Positions 32,757 through 41,892 of a stretch of 64,000 bases of DNA are shown here, piece after piece. Each line of letters starts with the position of its first letter. The first letter of the stretch is position 1. The notes beneath the pieces were generated by a model that worked only from the letters and a program-made list of their open reading frames with translations, did not search any database and was not told where the DNA came from. This DNA comes from Aphanomyces cochlioides. Lineage: Eukaryota; Oomycota; Saprolegniomycetes; Saprolegniales; Verrucalvaceae. Made by a program: the position numbers and the translations under genes. The stretch lies in contig JAHQRK010000001.1 of the NCBI GenBank assembly GCA_019828595.1, positions 4,836,001 to 4,900,000 on the forward strand, read 5' to 3'.

Positions 32757-35700
32757 TCATGAAACGACGCTGTCAGGAATGATGTGTTGACGTAACCAGG
32801 GGTCCGAAGATAGATGCTTGAGCACATTGAATACCTTGGTGTATCCCTTCTTGAGAGGGAGATCAACCAGGAGCTGTTGTAGATGTAGCTTGATCAAAGA
32901 GGCAGCATGAATGGCAACTTCCATCGGACTCTTCGCTGTGAGGTCGGGTCGAAAGGTGCGATCGGCACGTTGGAGCCATATTTGATAATACACGCAGGCT
33001 CGGACAATCGGCCAGATCTTCAGATAGCCACGGATGTAGTATCCATCGGACGGCTTGGGCGTCTCGTAGAACATTTCCAGACAAGTCGACGGAAAGGAAC
33101 ACTCGAGCAGTCGCTGGATCGCCTTGAAGAAATACCAAACAGATTGACCATATCCACAAGAGAACAGGAAATGCTCGTACGTCTCATTGACACGACAGAA
33201 GACACACGTCGGCTTGGGGTCTTGGTACTGAAACAGATATTGCATGGCGTTGGCGCGGAGAAGGGTCTTGAAAATGAACTCTCCATATCGAGGGAGAATG
33301 TGGTCGGGTTGGAGGAAGGCGGCAAGTTGGGTAAGGCGCTTGGGGTCTTCGTAAAAGTTCGATGGCAGGTTGAGATGCTTGGTAGGAAGAATGGACGAGC
33401 TGACAGCTGGAGAAGCTCTGATCTTAGCCGATTTCGAAGTCGCAAGCGCCAACAAGATCGGACTCGAGTCAGGGTGAATTATCCAGTGCCATTCCATCCA
33501 TTCAGAGCTTGGCGTCGGCAAGTGGAACACGGGAGCATCCTCTTCAGAAACAATCTCAAACAATCGTGATAACTTGGTCACCAAGATTGAGATCCATTGT
33601 TTCGTTGGAGGGACAAAATTGGCTTGGCGGCAGGCACGGTTGATTTTGTCGAACAAGATCGAAGCTGGCCAAACTCGCTGACACGGAGTCAACAAATGCG
33701 ACAACTTCGTGATGTGAAGCGAAGCCAATACATTGGCTTGGTCTTGCGTCGATGTAGAGCACTGATCATATAGGTCTTCGAGTCCAGGCAGATACGAGTT
33801 GTGCCAAAGGGGAACATCCAAAGATGAGATGTGATTTGGACAGCCGTACGGAGTCCAGCGGGATTCAAACCAGCTACTCAATAAGGCTTTCCACATTGGA
33901 GTGATATTGGGATTCTTGTACAGTTGTCTGATGAATGCAGAAGTACCATTCGCCAAGAGGAGATCTCGGGGGGAACCCCATGGATGAAAAGCCTTCTCGA
34001 GGAGAGTATAGCCCGGCGTAATCCAGGCGGACATGGCAGACTTGCGGGGTGGGGTGGTGATGGCTTGAATGCATCTGATCATGACAGAGCGGTTGTGTTG
34101 TTGCCATAAAGCAAGTGCATGGTGCAGGCCTAAGCCACCGGCCTTCTTCGGCATGAATAGGATCTCCTTTTTGATCAAACGGAGGCCATGGACAGAGGAG
34201 GATGGGTTGATTTCTTCACCATGCATAAATTGAAGCATGGCCTTGTCGATCTTTTTGGCCAGGTCTTTGTCGGCAGGGACAAAAGCCAGTTGGTACCATA
34301 ACACAGGCAGACATATGCTGTGCAGGATAGTGACTTTTCCGGCCATGGTTCGAGCCTTGTAGAGCCACAAAGACAAGCGAGCCACAAACTTCTCAAACAC
34401 GTAATTGAAACGTGCCAATGGAGAAAGATTGGGCGCAACCAAGATACCAAGAGCCTTCACGGGACTGTCGGAAGTAACTTGTAGTGAGGCAAGGTTCCCA
34501 TTCAACTGGCTGTAGGTCAGAATTTGGGTCTTGTCTACGTTGAGTCGGAAACCAGACTTGTCGCAAAAGGTTTGAACCAATTCAAGCTGCCGGTGGAGGC
34601 ATGTCTCATTTGCCGCATAGAGTTGCGAGTCGTCGGCAAAGTAACTCCCAGTGTGGTAGCGATCCCCACACTTGATGCCATAGTTGGAGTGTTGCCGTAG
34701 GAGTTGGCACATCGGTTCCAAAGCGATCACAAACAGAAGTGGCGACAGTGGATCACCTTGCAACACACCGCGTGAGATGTGAACTGGCTTGGACAAGAAG
34801 CCGTTCACCAAGATGCGAGACTTGCGGCCCGAGTACAGTACGCGAACCATGTCAACAAAGGTTTCGGGAAAGCCATAGTGACGGAGGACGCGGAGCAAGT
34901 ACGCGTGGTCCACGCGATCAAAAGCTTTCTCAAAGTCAAGCAGTGCCACCATCGAGGACGGACTGTGTAGTTTGATGTGGTGCAGCATGTCATCCAGTCG
35001 TGCAATATTGGTTTGGATATTGCTTCGACGGATAAAGCCTTGCTGGTCCGGGTGGATGATGTGTCGAATGTGGCGCTGGAGTCGATAAGCCAGAATACTC
35101 GTCAGGATTTTCACATCCGTGTTGAGTAGGCTAATGGGCCGATAGTTCTTGGCTTGTGACTTGGGGCCTTTCTTGTGCAGCAACACCAGCGTACTGACAA
35201 GTTGCATGGGAGTCAAGCGAGGGTGAGAATGGAGCTGGTGTGTGAATAGCAGCTCCAATACCAACGACCACTTGTGAGGTGCAAGTTTGAGGACTTCGAA
35301 TGGCAGAGCGTTGGGACCTGGCGCTGAGTTCGAACTGCTGTGTCGAATAGCATGATAGAACTCGTTGGCGCGCAAGGGAGCCGACAGCTCTTTCTGGGCT
35401 TGCTCTGGCAGTTGCTTGTGTCGAGTCAATGGGGTCAGAAATGACGACACTTCGTCTCCAGATCGCTGCACCTCGGGAGCTGCAAACAAGTCCTTGTAGT
35501 AGTCGACCAGGACGTCAGACATGCCTTGTTGATTGGAGACAACATTTCCATTGACATCCACCAACTCTTTGAAGACTGTCTTCTTCAAGGGGGTAGGGAC
35601 AGGGGACATGAAGTGGAACTTGGACGAGCGCTCTGCTTTGTACAAGTGAAGTTGGAACGCCTGGTCTTGACGAAACTGCTTGTCTCGATCTTGCAGCTCG

Positions 35701-36006
35701 TGAATTTGCTTTTGAAGGTCTCGCACTCGATCCACCAGCACTGAATCTTGACGCATGTTGGGGACTTGCAAAAGCGAAGCGATCTCGACAGCTAACTTCT
35801 TCAACGGCAGATGTTGTTTCTCCAATCGTTGAGAATGGAATTCTTTGAGTTGGGAGCGGATATCATTGACCAGCATGTCGTAGGCCTTGGAGATATTGTG
35901 GAATGTTGGAGACTTGTCCAAAAATCGATCCAGACATCCATGAACAATCTCGGCCGCTCGTGGTAGACGAAGTAGCCAAGTTGGAGCTTTCCATGATCCA
36001 GAGCCA
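32757..36006 (-). pseudogene. ORF2 of L5, C-terminal part (after L6)
   Basis: This part is open from GSWKAPTWLL to the stop. It holds the linker, the RT (NYRPISLLN, DQQGFIRRSN, DFEKAFDRVD, RGVLQGDPLSP, FADD), the thumb (LSLWLYKARTMAGKV) and the CX2CX7HX4C motif. It is separated from its N-terminal part (41009-41814) by L6. The nucleotide variant AAGTCGACGG at about 33083 is shared only with L7. Confidence 0.85.
35991..36006. repeat. Target-site duplication of L6, left copy (16 bp)
   Basis: CCATGATCCAGAGCCA stands directly before the first L6 base and again directly after its terminal TTAA (40993-41008). The sequence is antisense ORF2 of L5 and occurs once in uninterrupted copies. The duplicated block starts with CC, as at all other 3' junctions. 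Confidence 0.92.
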
Positions 36007-36713
36007 CAAGTGCGCCACGCCCGAAAAAGACCAAAGGCAAAGCGAAGAAACAACGACTTAACAAGTCTGCTGCAGCCCACCTCGAATTGGCAAAGAAGAT
36101 CATTCGAGACAAGAAAGTCGAAGGCAGTATCACCGAATGTCAACGCATTTTGCGAGATGATCCTCAGCTCGTTGCACATGCTATGTACGCACAAGATGAA
36201 GACCCCAGTTTGTTTCAGTCACTTGTTGCAACCAAGACTATTGAGCGCAAGATGGCTTTGTTAAAAGCTCAAGGCAAGCCTCACAACTACAAACATCACG
36301 TCAACTTCATGGCTCAATACAAGATTCACCCGTCAGAAATCTTGGAAGAATTGACCACGGACATACCAGAGATCAAGCGCATCCTCTTTGCACTTGCTAC
36401 GATTGACTTATTCCTCTCAAATCGGGCCCCAGACCTCTACACAAACTCGGAGGCACTGACTGTTCTATTGAACCAAGAAGCAACAAGATTGCCTGACACC
36501 AACTGCTTGACGGACTGGTCGCTGTTTGCTTTGATCGAAAACTTCAGCGACAATCTCGAGAAGTTCACTTTGCCGGCTCCCGTCTTGTCGGCCATCTCGA
36601 TGCTCAAAAGCATCACCAACAATTACCACATCGACGAGCTCTGCAGCAAAGCTCACCACTCCATGAACGCCGACGAAATTGATCCCCTCGATTTGGAGGA
36701 CGATCAACTCTAA
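36007..36713 (+). pseudogene. ORF1 C-terminal fragment of L6
   Basis: It is open from SAPRPKKTKGKAKK to the DDQL stop, covering the basic patch and helical C-terminal region. The start codon and the central domain are lost to 5' truncation. No natural ATG lies near the truncated end in a good position. Confidence 0.85.
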
Positions 36714-36791
36714 GGCTTCTATCCCCTGCTTCAATCCATTTCAACCTCCCCTCTGACCCCTCCATTCTACTCATTTTCATCTGTACTCGTG
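36714..36791 (+). promoter_or_regulatory. ORF1-ORF2 spacer, pyrimidine-rich
   Basis: The 78 nt between the ORF1 stop and the ORF2 ATG are mostly C and T (CTTCTATCCCCTGCTTC, CCTCCCCTC and similar) and nearly invariant in every copy. ORF2 lies in a different frame from ORF1. Non-LTR elements translate a downstream ORF2 by reinitiation or internal entry; this conserved spacer is the obvious place for such a signal, which is inference. L6 is given as the representative; others are at 8059-8136, 41815-41892 and 56085-56162. Confidence 0.5.
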
Positions 36792-39700
36792 ATGATTGAC
36801 AACAACTTCTCCGATGTCCCAACTGAACTCGTGGACTGGGACCCACAAATCATCTCCCTCAACACCAATGGCTTCTCCAACAGTCATCGGTACATCCTCG
36901 ACAAACTATCAAGTGTTCACGACGTTTCCTTTATCCAAGAAACCCGTTTCCGCACGCCAAGTCTCCACAACCGTGTTGCGTTCCATTGGCAACGCATCAC
37001 AAACCACGAAGGCTCTTTGTTCTTTGAAGAGCCTATTTACCCTGAAGTATCCACGTCGCCAGCCACTGGAGGTCTGGCTACGTTGATACATCCTCACTCT
37101 CCTTTGAAGAACGCCACTCAAGTCCCTCAAGACAACCCAGTGCTTCGTGGTCGTTATCTACAAGTGCGATGTACTCTGGGTCCACTGACAGTCGTTCTCC
37201 ACAATATCTATGCGCCGGCAGCCTTCCAACAACGAGCAAGTTACTTCGAAGAATTGCCACGCGACTTTCCTCCACATGCGCTCCACATTGTTGGAGGAGA
37301 TTTCAACTGCACTCTCAACAAAGATTTGGATTCGTTGAGACCCAGTACCTCCACCATGGCCGGCACCCTTCAACTGGAACAATGGATGCACAGTTTGTCT
37401 CTGGTGGATCTGTTTCGCCGTCAAAACCCCGTGGCACGAGCCTTCACAAGTCCCACACTCACCAACCGACTTGACTACATCCTTTGTTCGTCCACCTTGG
37501 CGGGTCTTCGTCATTGGAAGGCGACGCACATGCCACACGTTCCACAGGCTGACCACGTGGCTTGTCGTATCATCACAAAGCGTCAAACATTGCGCCATGG
37601 CTCTGGATCATGGAAAGCTCCAACTTGGCTACTTCGTCTACCACGAGCGGCCGAGATTGTTCATGGATGTCTGGATCGATTTTTGGACAAGTCTCCAACA
37701 TTCCACAATATCTCCAAGGCCTACGACATGCTGGTCAATGATATCCGCTCCCAACTCAAAGAATTCCATTCTCAACGATTGGAGAAACAACATCTGCCGT
37801 TGAAGAAGTTAGCTGTCGAGATCGCTTCGCTTTTGCAAGTCCCCAACATGCGTCAAGATTCAGTGCTGGTGGATCGAGTGCGAGACCTTCAAAAGCAAAT
37901 TCACGAGCTGCAAGATCGAGACAAGCAGTTTCGTCAAGACCAGGCGTTCCAACTTCACTTGTACAAAGCAGAGCGCTCGTCCAAGTTCCACTTCATGTCC
38001 CCTGTCCCTACCCCCTTGAAGAAGACAGTCTTCAAAGAGTTGGTGGATGTCAATGGAAATGTTGTCTCCAATCAACAAGGCATGTCTGACGTCCTGGTCG
38101 ACTACTACAAGGACTTGTTTGCAGCTCCCGAGGTGCAGCGATCTGGAGACGAAGTGTCGTCATTTCTGACCCCATTGACTCGACACAAGCAACTGCCAGA
38201 GCAAGCCCAGAAAGAGCTGTCGGCTCCCTTGCGCGCCAACGAGTTCTATCATGCTATTCGACACAGCAGTTCGAACTCAGCGCCAGGTCCCAACGCTCTG
38301 CCATTCGAAGTCCTCAAACTTGCACCTCACAAGTGGTCGTTGGTATTGGAGCTGCTATTCACACACCAGCTCCATTCTCACCCTCGCTTGACTCCCATGC
38401 AACTTGTCAGTACGCTGGTGTTGCTGCACAAGAAAGGCTCCAAGTCACAAGCCAAGAACTATCGGCCCATTAGCCTACTCAACACGGATGTGAAAATCCT
38501 GACGAGTATTCTGGCTTATCGACTCCAGCGCCACATTCGACACATCATCCACCCGGACCAGCAAGGCTTTATCCGTCGAAGCAATATCCAAACCAATATT
38601 GCACGACTGGATGACATGCTGCACCACATCAAACTACACAGTCCGTCCTCGATGGTGGCACTGCTTGACTTTGAGAAAGCTTTTGATCGCGTGGACCACG
38701 CGTACTTGCTCCGCGTCCTCCGTCACTATGGCTTTCCCGAAACCTTTGTTGACATGGTTCGCGTACTGTACTCGGGCCGCAAGTCTCGCATCTTGGTGAA
38801 CGGCTTCTTGTCCAAGCCAGTTCACATCTCACGCGGTGTGTTGCAAGGTGATCCACTGTCGCCACTTCTGTTTGTGATCGCTTTGGAACCGATGTGCCAA
38901 CTCCTACGGCAACACTCCAACTATGGCATCAAGTGTGGGGATCGCTACCACACTGGGAGTTACTTTGCCGACGACTCGCAACTCTATGCGGCAAATGAGA
39001 CGTGCCTCCACCGGCAGCTTGCATTGGTTCAAACCTTTTGCGACAAGTCTGGTTTCCGACTCAACGTAGACAAGACCCAAATTCTGACCTACAGCCAGTT
39101 GAATGGGAACCTTGCCTCACTACAAGTTACTTTCGACAGTCCCGTGAAGGCTCTTGGTATCTTGGTTGCGCCCAATCTTTCTCCATTGGCACGTTTCAAT
39201 TACGTGTTTGAGAAGTTTGTGGCTCGCTTGTCTTTGTGGCTCTACAAGGCTCGAACCATGGCCGGAAAAGTCACTATCCTGCACAGCATATGTCTGCCTG
39301 TGTTATGGTACCAACTGGCTTTTGTCCCTGCCGACAAAGACCTGGCCAAAAAGATCGACAAGGCCATGCTTCAATTTATGCATGGTGAAGAAATCAACCC
39401 ATCCTCCTCTGTCCATGGCCTCCGTTTGATCAAAAAGGAGATCCTATTCATGCCGAAGAAGGCCGGTGGCTTAGGCCTGCACCATGCACTTGCTTTATGG
39501 CAACAACACAACCGCTCTGTCATGATCAGATGCATTCAAGCCATCACCACCCCACCCCGCAAGTCTGCCATGTCCGCCTGGATTACGCCGGGCTATACTC
39601 TCCTCGAGAAGGCTTTTCATCCATGGGGTTCCCCCCGAGATCTCCTCTTGGCGAATGGTACTTCTGCATTCATCAGACAACTGTACAAGAATCCCAATAT

Positions 39701-40847
39701 CACTCCAATGTGGAAAGCCTTATTGAGTAGCTGGTTTGAATCCCGCTGGACTCCGTACGGCTGTCCAAATCACATCTCATCTTTGGATATTCCCCTTTGG
39801 CACAACTCGTATCTGCCTGGACTCGAAGACCTATACGATCAGTGCTCTACATCGACGCAAGACCAAGCCAATATATTGGCTTCGCTTCACATCACGAAGT
39901 TGTCGCATTTGTTGACTCCGTGTCAGCGAGTTTGGCCAGCTTCGATCTTGTTCGACAAAATCAACCGTGCCTGCCGCCAAGCCAATTTTGTCCCTCCAAC
40001 GAAACAATGGATCTCAATCTTGGTGACCAAGTTATCACGATTGTTTGAGATTGTTTCTGAAGAGGATGCTCCCGTGTTCCACTTGCCGACGCCAAGCTCT
40101 GAATGGATGGAATGGCACTGGATGATACACCCTGACTCGAGTCCGATCTTGTTGGCGCTTGCGACTTCGAAATCGGCTAAGATCAGAGCTTCTCCAGCTG
40201 TCAGCTCGTCCATTCTTCCTACCAAGCATCTCAACCTGCCATCCAACTTTTACGAAGACCCCAAGCGCCTTACCCAACTTGCCGCCTTCCTCCAACCCGA
40301 CCACATTCTCCCTCGATATGGAGAGTTCATTTTCAAGACCCTTCTCCGCGCCAACGCCATGCAATATCTGTTTCAGTACCAAGACCCCAAGCCGACGTGT
40401 GTCTTCTGTCGTGTCAATGAGACGTACGAGCATTTCCTGTTCTCTTGTGGATATGGTCAATCTGTTTGGTATTCCTTCAAGGCAATCCATCGACTGCTCG
40501 AGTGTTCCTTTCCGTCCACGTGTCTGGAAATGTTCTACGAGACGCCCAAGCCGTCCGATGGATACTACATCCGTAGCTATCTGAAGATCTGGCCGATTGT
40601 CCGAGCCTGCGTGTATTATCAAATATGGCTCCAACGTGCCGATCGCACCTTTCGACCCGACCTCACAGCGAAGAGTCCGATGGAAGTTGCCATTCATGCT
40701 GCCTCTTTGATCAAGCTACATCTACAACAGCTCCTGGTTGATCTCCCTCTCAAGAAGGGATACACCAAGGTATTCAATGTGCTCAAGCATCTATCTTCGG
40801 ACCCCTGGTTACGTCAACACGCCATTCCTGACAGTGTCGTTTCATAA
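36792..40847 (+). CDS. ORF2 protein of L6: AP endonuclease / reverse transcriptase, intact (1351 aa)
   Basis: This is the only uninterrupted full ORF2. It makes the nick in target DNA and copies LINE RNA into it (target-primed reverse transcription). The N-terminal AP-type endonuclease, about residues 15-260, has N24 (SLNTNG), E50 (IQETR), NIYAP at 138-142, GGDFN at 168-172, D228 (RLDYI) and D254-H255. The RT has NYRPISLLN, QGF, motif A DFEKAFD at 626-632, motif B QGDP at 685-688, catalytic FADD at 725-728, and then FRLNVDKT and ALGILV. The thumb is L1-like. A zinc motif C1203-X2-C1206-X7-H1214-X4-C1219 matches the zf-RVT type. No RNase H domain is evident. The ATG at 36792 is chosen over the GTG just before it because this is a eukaryote. 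Domain order places it in the L1-like group; the clade is not certain. Confidence 0.93.
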   Translation: MIDNNFSDVPTELVDWDPQIISLNTNGFSNSHRYILDKLSSVHDVSFIQETRFRTPSLHNRVAFHWQRITNHEGSLFFEEPIYPEVSTSPATGGLATLIHPHSPLKNATQVPQDNPVLRGRYLQVRCTLGPLTVVLHNIYAPAAFQQRASYFEELPRDFPPHALHIVGGDFNCTLNKDLDSLRPSTSTMAGTLQLEQWMHSLSLVDLFRRQNPVARAFTSPTLTNRLDYILCSSTLAGLRHWKATHMPHVPQADHVACRIITKRQTLRHGSGSWKAPTWLLRLPRAAEIVHGCLDRFLDKSPTFHNISKAYDMLVNDIRSQLKEFHSQRLEKQHLPLKKLAVEIASLLQVPNMRQDSVLVDRVRDLQKQIHELQDRDKQFRQDQAFQLHLYKAERSSKFHFMSPVPTPLKKTVFKELVDVNGNVVSNQQGMSDVLVDYYKDLFAAPEVQRSGDEVSSFLTPLTRHKQLPEQAQKELSAPLRANEFYHAIRHSSSNSAPGPNALPFEVLKLAPHKWSLVLELLFTHQLHSHPRLTPMQLVSTLVLLHKKGSKSQAKNYRPISLLNTDVKILTSILAYRLQRHIRHIIHPDQQGFIRRSNIQTNIARLDDMLHHIKLHSPSSMVALLDFEKAFDRVDHAYLLRVLRHYGFPETFVDMVRVLYSGRKSRILVNGFLSKPVHISRGVLQGDPLSPLLFVIALEPMCQLLRQHSNYGIKCGDRYHTGSYFADDSQLYAANETCLHRQLALVQTFCDKSGFRLNVDKTQILTYSQLNGNLASLQVTFDSPVKALGILVAPNLSPLARFNYVFEKFVARLSLWLYKARTMAGKVTILHSICLPVLWYQLAFVPADKDLAKKIDKAMLQFMHGEEINPSSSVHGLRLIKKEILFMPKKAGGLGLHHALALWQQHNRSVMIRCIQAITTPPRKSAMSAWITPGYTLLEKAFHPWGSPRDLLLANGTSAFIRQLYKNPNITPMWKALLSSWFESRWTPYGCPNHISSLDIPLWHNSYLPGLEDLYDQCSTSTQDQANILASLHITKLSHLLTPCQRVWPASILFDKINRACRQANFVPPTKQWISILVTKLSRLFEIVSEEDAPVFHLPTPSSEWMEWHWMIHPDSSPILLALATSKSAKIRASPAVSSSILPTKHLNLPSNFYEDPKRLTQLAAFLQPDHILPRYGEFIFKTLLRANAMQYLFQYQDPKPTCVFCRVNETYEHFLFSCGYGQSVWYSFKAIHRLLECSFPSTCLEMFYETPKPSDGYYIRSYLKIWPIVRACVYYQIWLQRADRTFRPDLTAKSPMEVAIHAASLIKLHLQQLLVDLPLKKGYTKVFNVLKHLSSDPWLRQHAIPDSVVS

Positions 40848-40864
40848 GTGAGCTGACGGCTCAC
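40845..40864 (+). promoter_or_regulatory. Stop-proximal hairpin of the LINE 3' UTR
   Basis: Directly after the ORF2 stop (TAA 40845-40847), GTGAGC pairs with GCTCAC around TGACG. In L2 the stem is GAGTGAGC/GCTCACTC (8 bp), and in L8 the loop has one more base. All copies keep the pairing. It may be a 3' structure recognised by the RT; this is inference. Confidence 0.6.
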
Positions 40865-40926
40865 CACTTCATCTCCTGTTCAATGACCACTTTGCCATAT
40901 TCTGTTTTCCAAGTTCTATTTATACA

Positions 40927-40994
40927 GTACGAGGCAAATTAGTAAGTCATTAGGGCCTTTGCTCAAAAATAAGGTTAATACAACTCATTTAACC
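40927..40994 (+). promoter_or_regulatory. LINE 3' terminal region with end hairpin, no poly(A)
   Basis: GTACGAGGCAAATT (40927-40940) is the exact reverse complement of the element's 5' end. After an A-rich CAAAAATAA comes GGTTAA (40973-40978), a 10-nt loop and TTAACC (40989-40994); the last two C belong to the target. No poly(A) or simple-repeat tail follows in any copy. Confidence 0.7.
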
Positions 40995-41008
40995 ATGATC
41001 CAGAGCCA
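40993..41008. repeat. Target-site duplication of L6, right copy (16 bp)
   Basis: Identical to 35991-36006. The same 15 bases in reverse orientation (49656-49670) also form the broken start of L7, so this target position appears at three junctions. Confidence 0.92.
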
Positions 41009-41814
41009 TGGCGCAATGTTTGACGCTTTGTGATGATACGACAAGCCACGTGGTCAGCCTGTGGAACGTGTGGCATGTGCGTCGCCTTCCAATGACGAAG
41101 ACCCGCCAAGGTGGACGAACAAAAGATGTAGTCAAGTCGGTTGGTGAGTGTGGGACTTGTGAAGGCTCGTGCCACGGCGTTTTGACGGCGAAACAGATCC
41201 ACCAGAGACAAACTGCGCATCCATTGTTCCAGTTGAAGGGTGCCGGCCATGGTGGAGGTACTGGGTCTCAACGAATCCAAATCTTTGTTGAGAGTGCAGT
41301 TGAAATCTCCTCCAACAATGTGGAGCGCATGTGGAGGAAAGTCGCGTGGCAATTCTTCGAAGTAACTTGCTCGTTGTTGGAAGGCTGCCGGCGCATAGAT
41401 ATTGTGGAGAACGACTGTCAGTGGACCCAGAGTACATCGCACTTGTAGATAACGACCACGAAGCACTGGGTTGTCATGAGGGACTTGAGTGGCGTTCTTC
41501 AAAGGAGAGTGAGGATGTATCAACGTAGCCAGACCTCCAGTGGCTGGCGACGTGGATACTTCAGGGTAAATAGGCTCTTCAAAGAACAAAGAGCCTTCGT
41601 GGTTTGTGATGCGTTGCCAATGGAACGCAACACGGTTGTGGAGACTTGGCGTGCGGAAACGGGTTTCTTGGATAAAGGAAACGTCGTGAACACTTGATAG
41701 TTTGTCGAGGATGTACCGATGACTGTTGGAGAAGCCATTGGTGTTGAGGGAGATGATTTGTGGGTCCCAGTCCACGAGTTCAGTTGGGACATCGGAGAAG
41801 TTGTTGTCACTCAT
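41009..41814 (-). pseudogene. ORF2 of L5, N-terminal part (endonuclease)
   Basis: From ATG 41814 (MSDNNFSD) it encodes the complete AP endonuclease domain with all motifs seen in L6. It ends at the L6 insertion. The frame runs 11 codons into the L6 tail and stops at 40975. As it stands, a roughly 280-aa endonuclease-only protein could be made. The remaining ORF2 of this copy lies at 32757-36006. Confidence 0.85.
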
Positions 41815-41892
41815 CACGAGTACAGATGAAAATGAGTAGAATGGAGGGGTCAGAGGGGAGGTTGAAATGGATTGAAGCAGGGGATAGAAGCC

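Larger units (their letters stand above)
36007..40992 (+). mobile_element. LINE copy L6, 5'-truncated, youngest insertion
   Basis: This plus-strand copy lies antisense in ORF2 of L5, flanked by a perfect 16-bp duplication. It begins in ORF1 at CAAGTGCGCC (about 70% of ORF1 missing) and retains the spacer, a fully open ORF2 and a 3' UTR ending in TTAA at 40989-40992. Ordinary 5' truncation during target-primed reverse transcription explains its structure. The perfect duplication and intact ORF2 mark it as recent. It lacks the element's own 5' end and ORF1 start. Confidence 0.92.
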
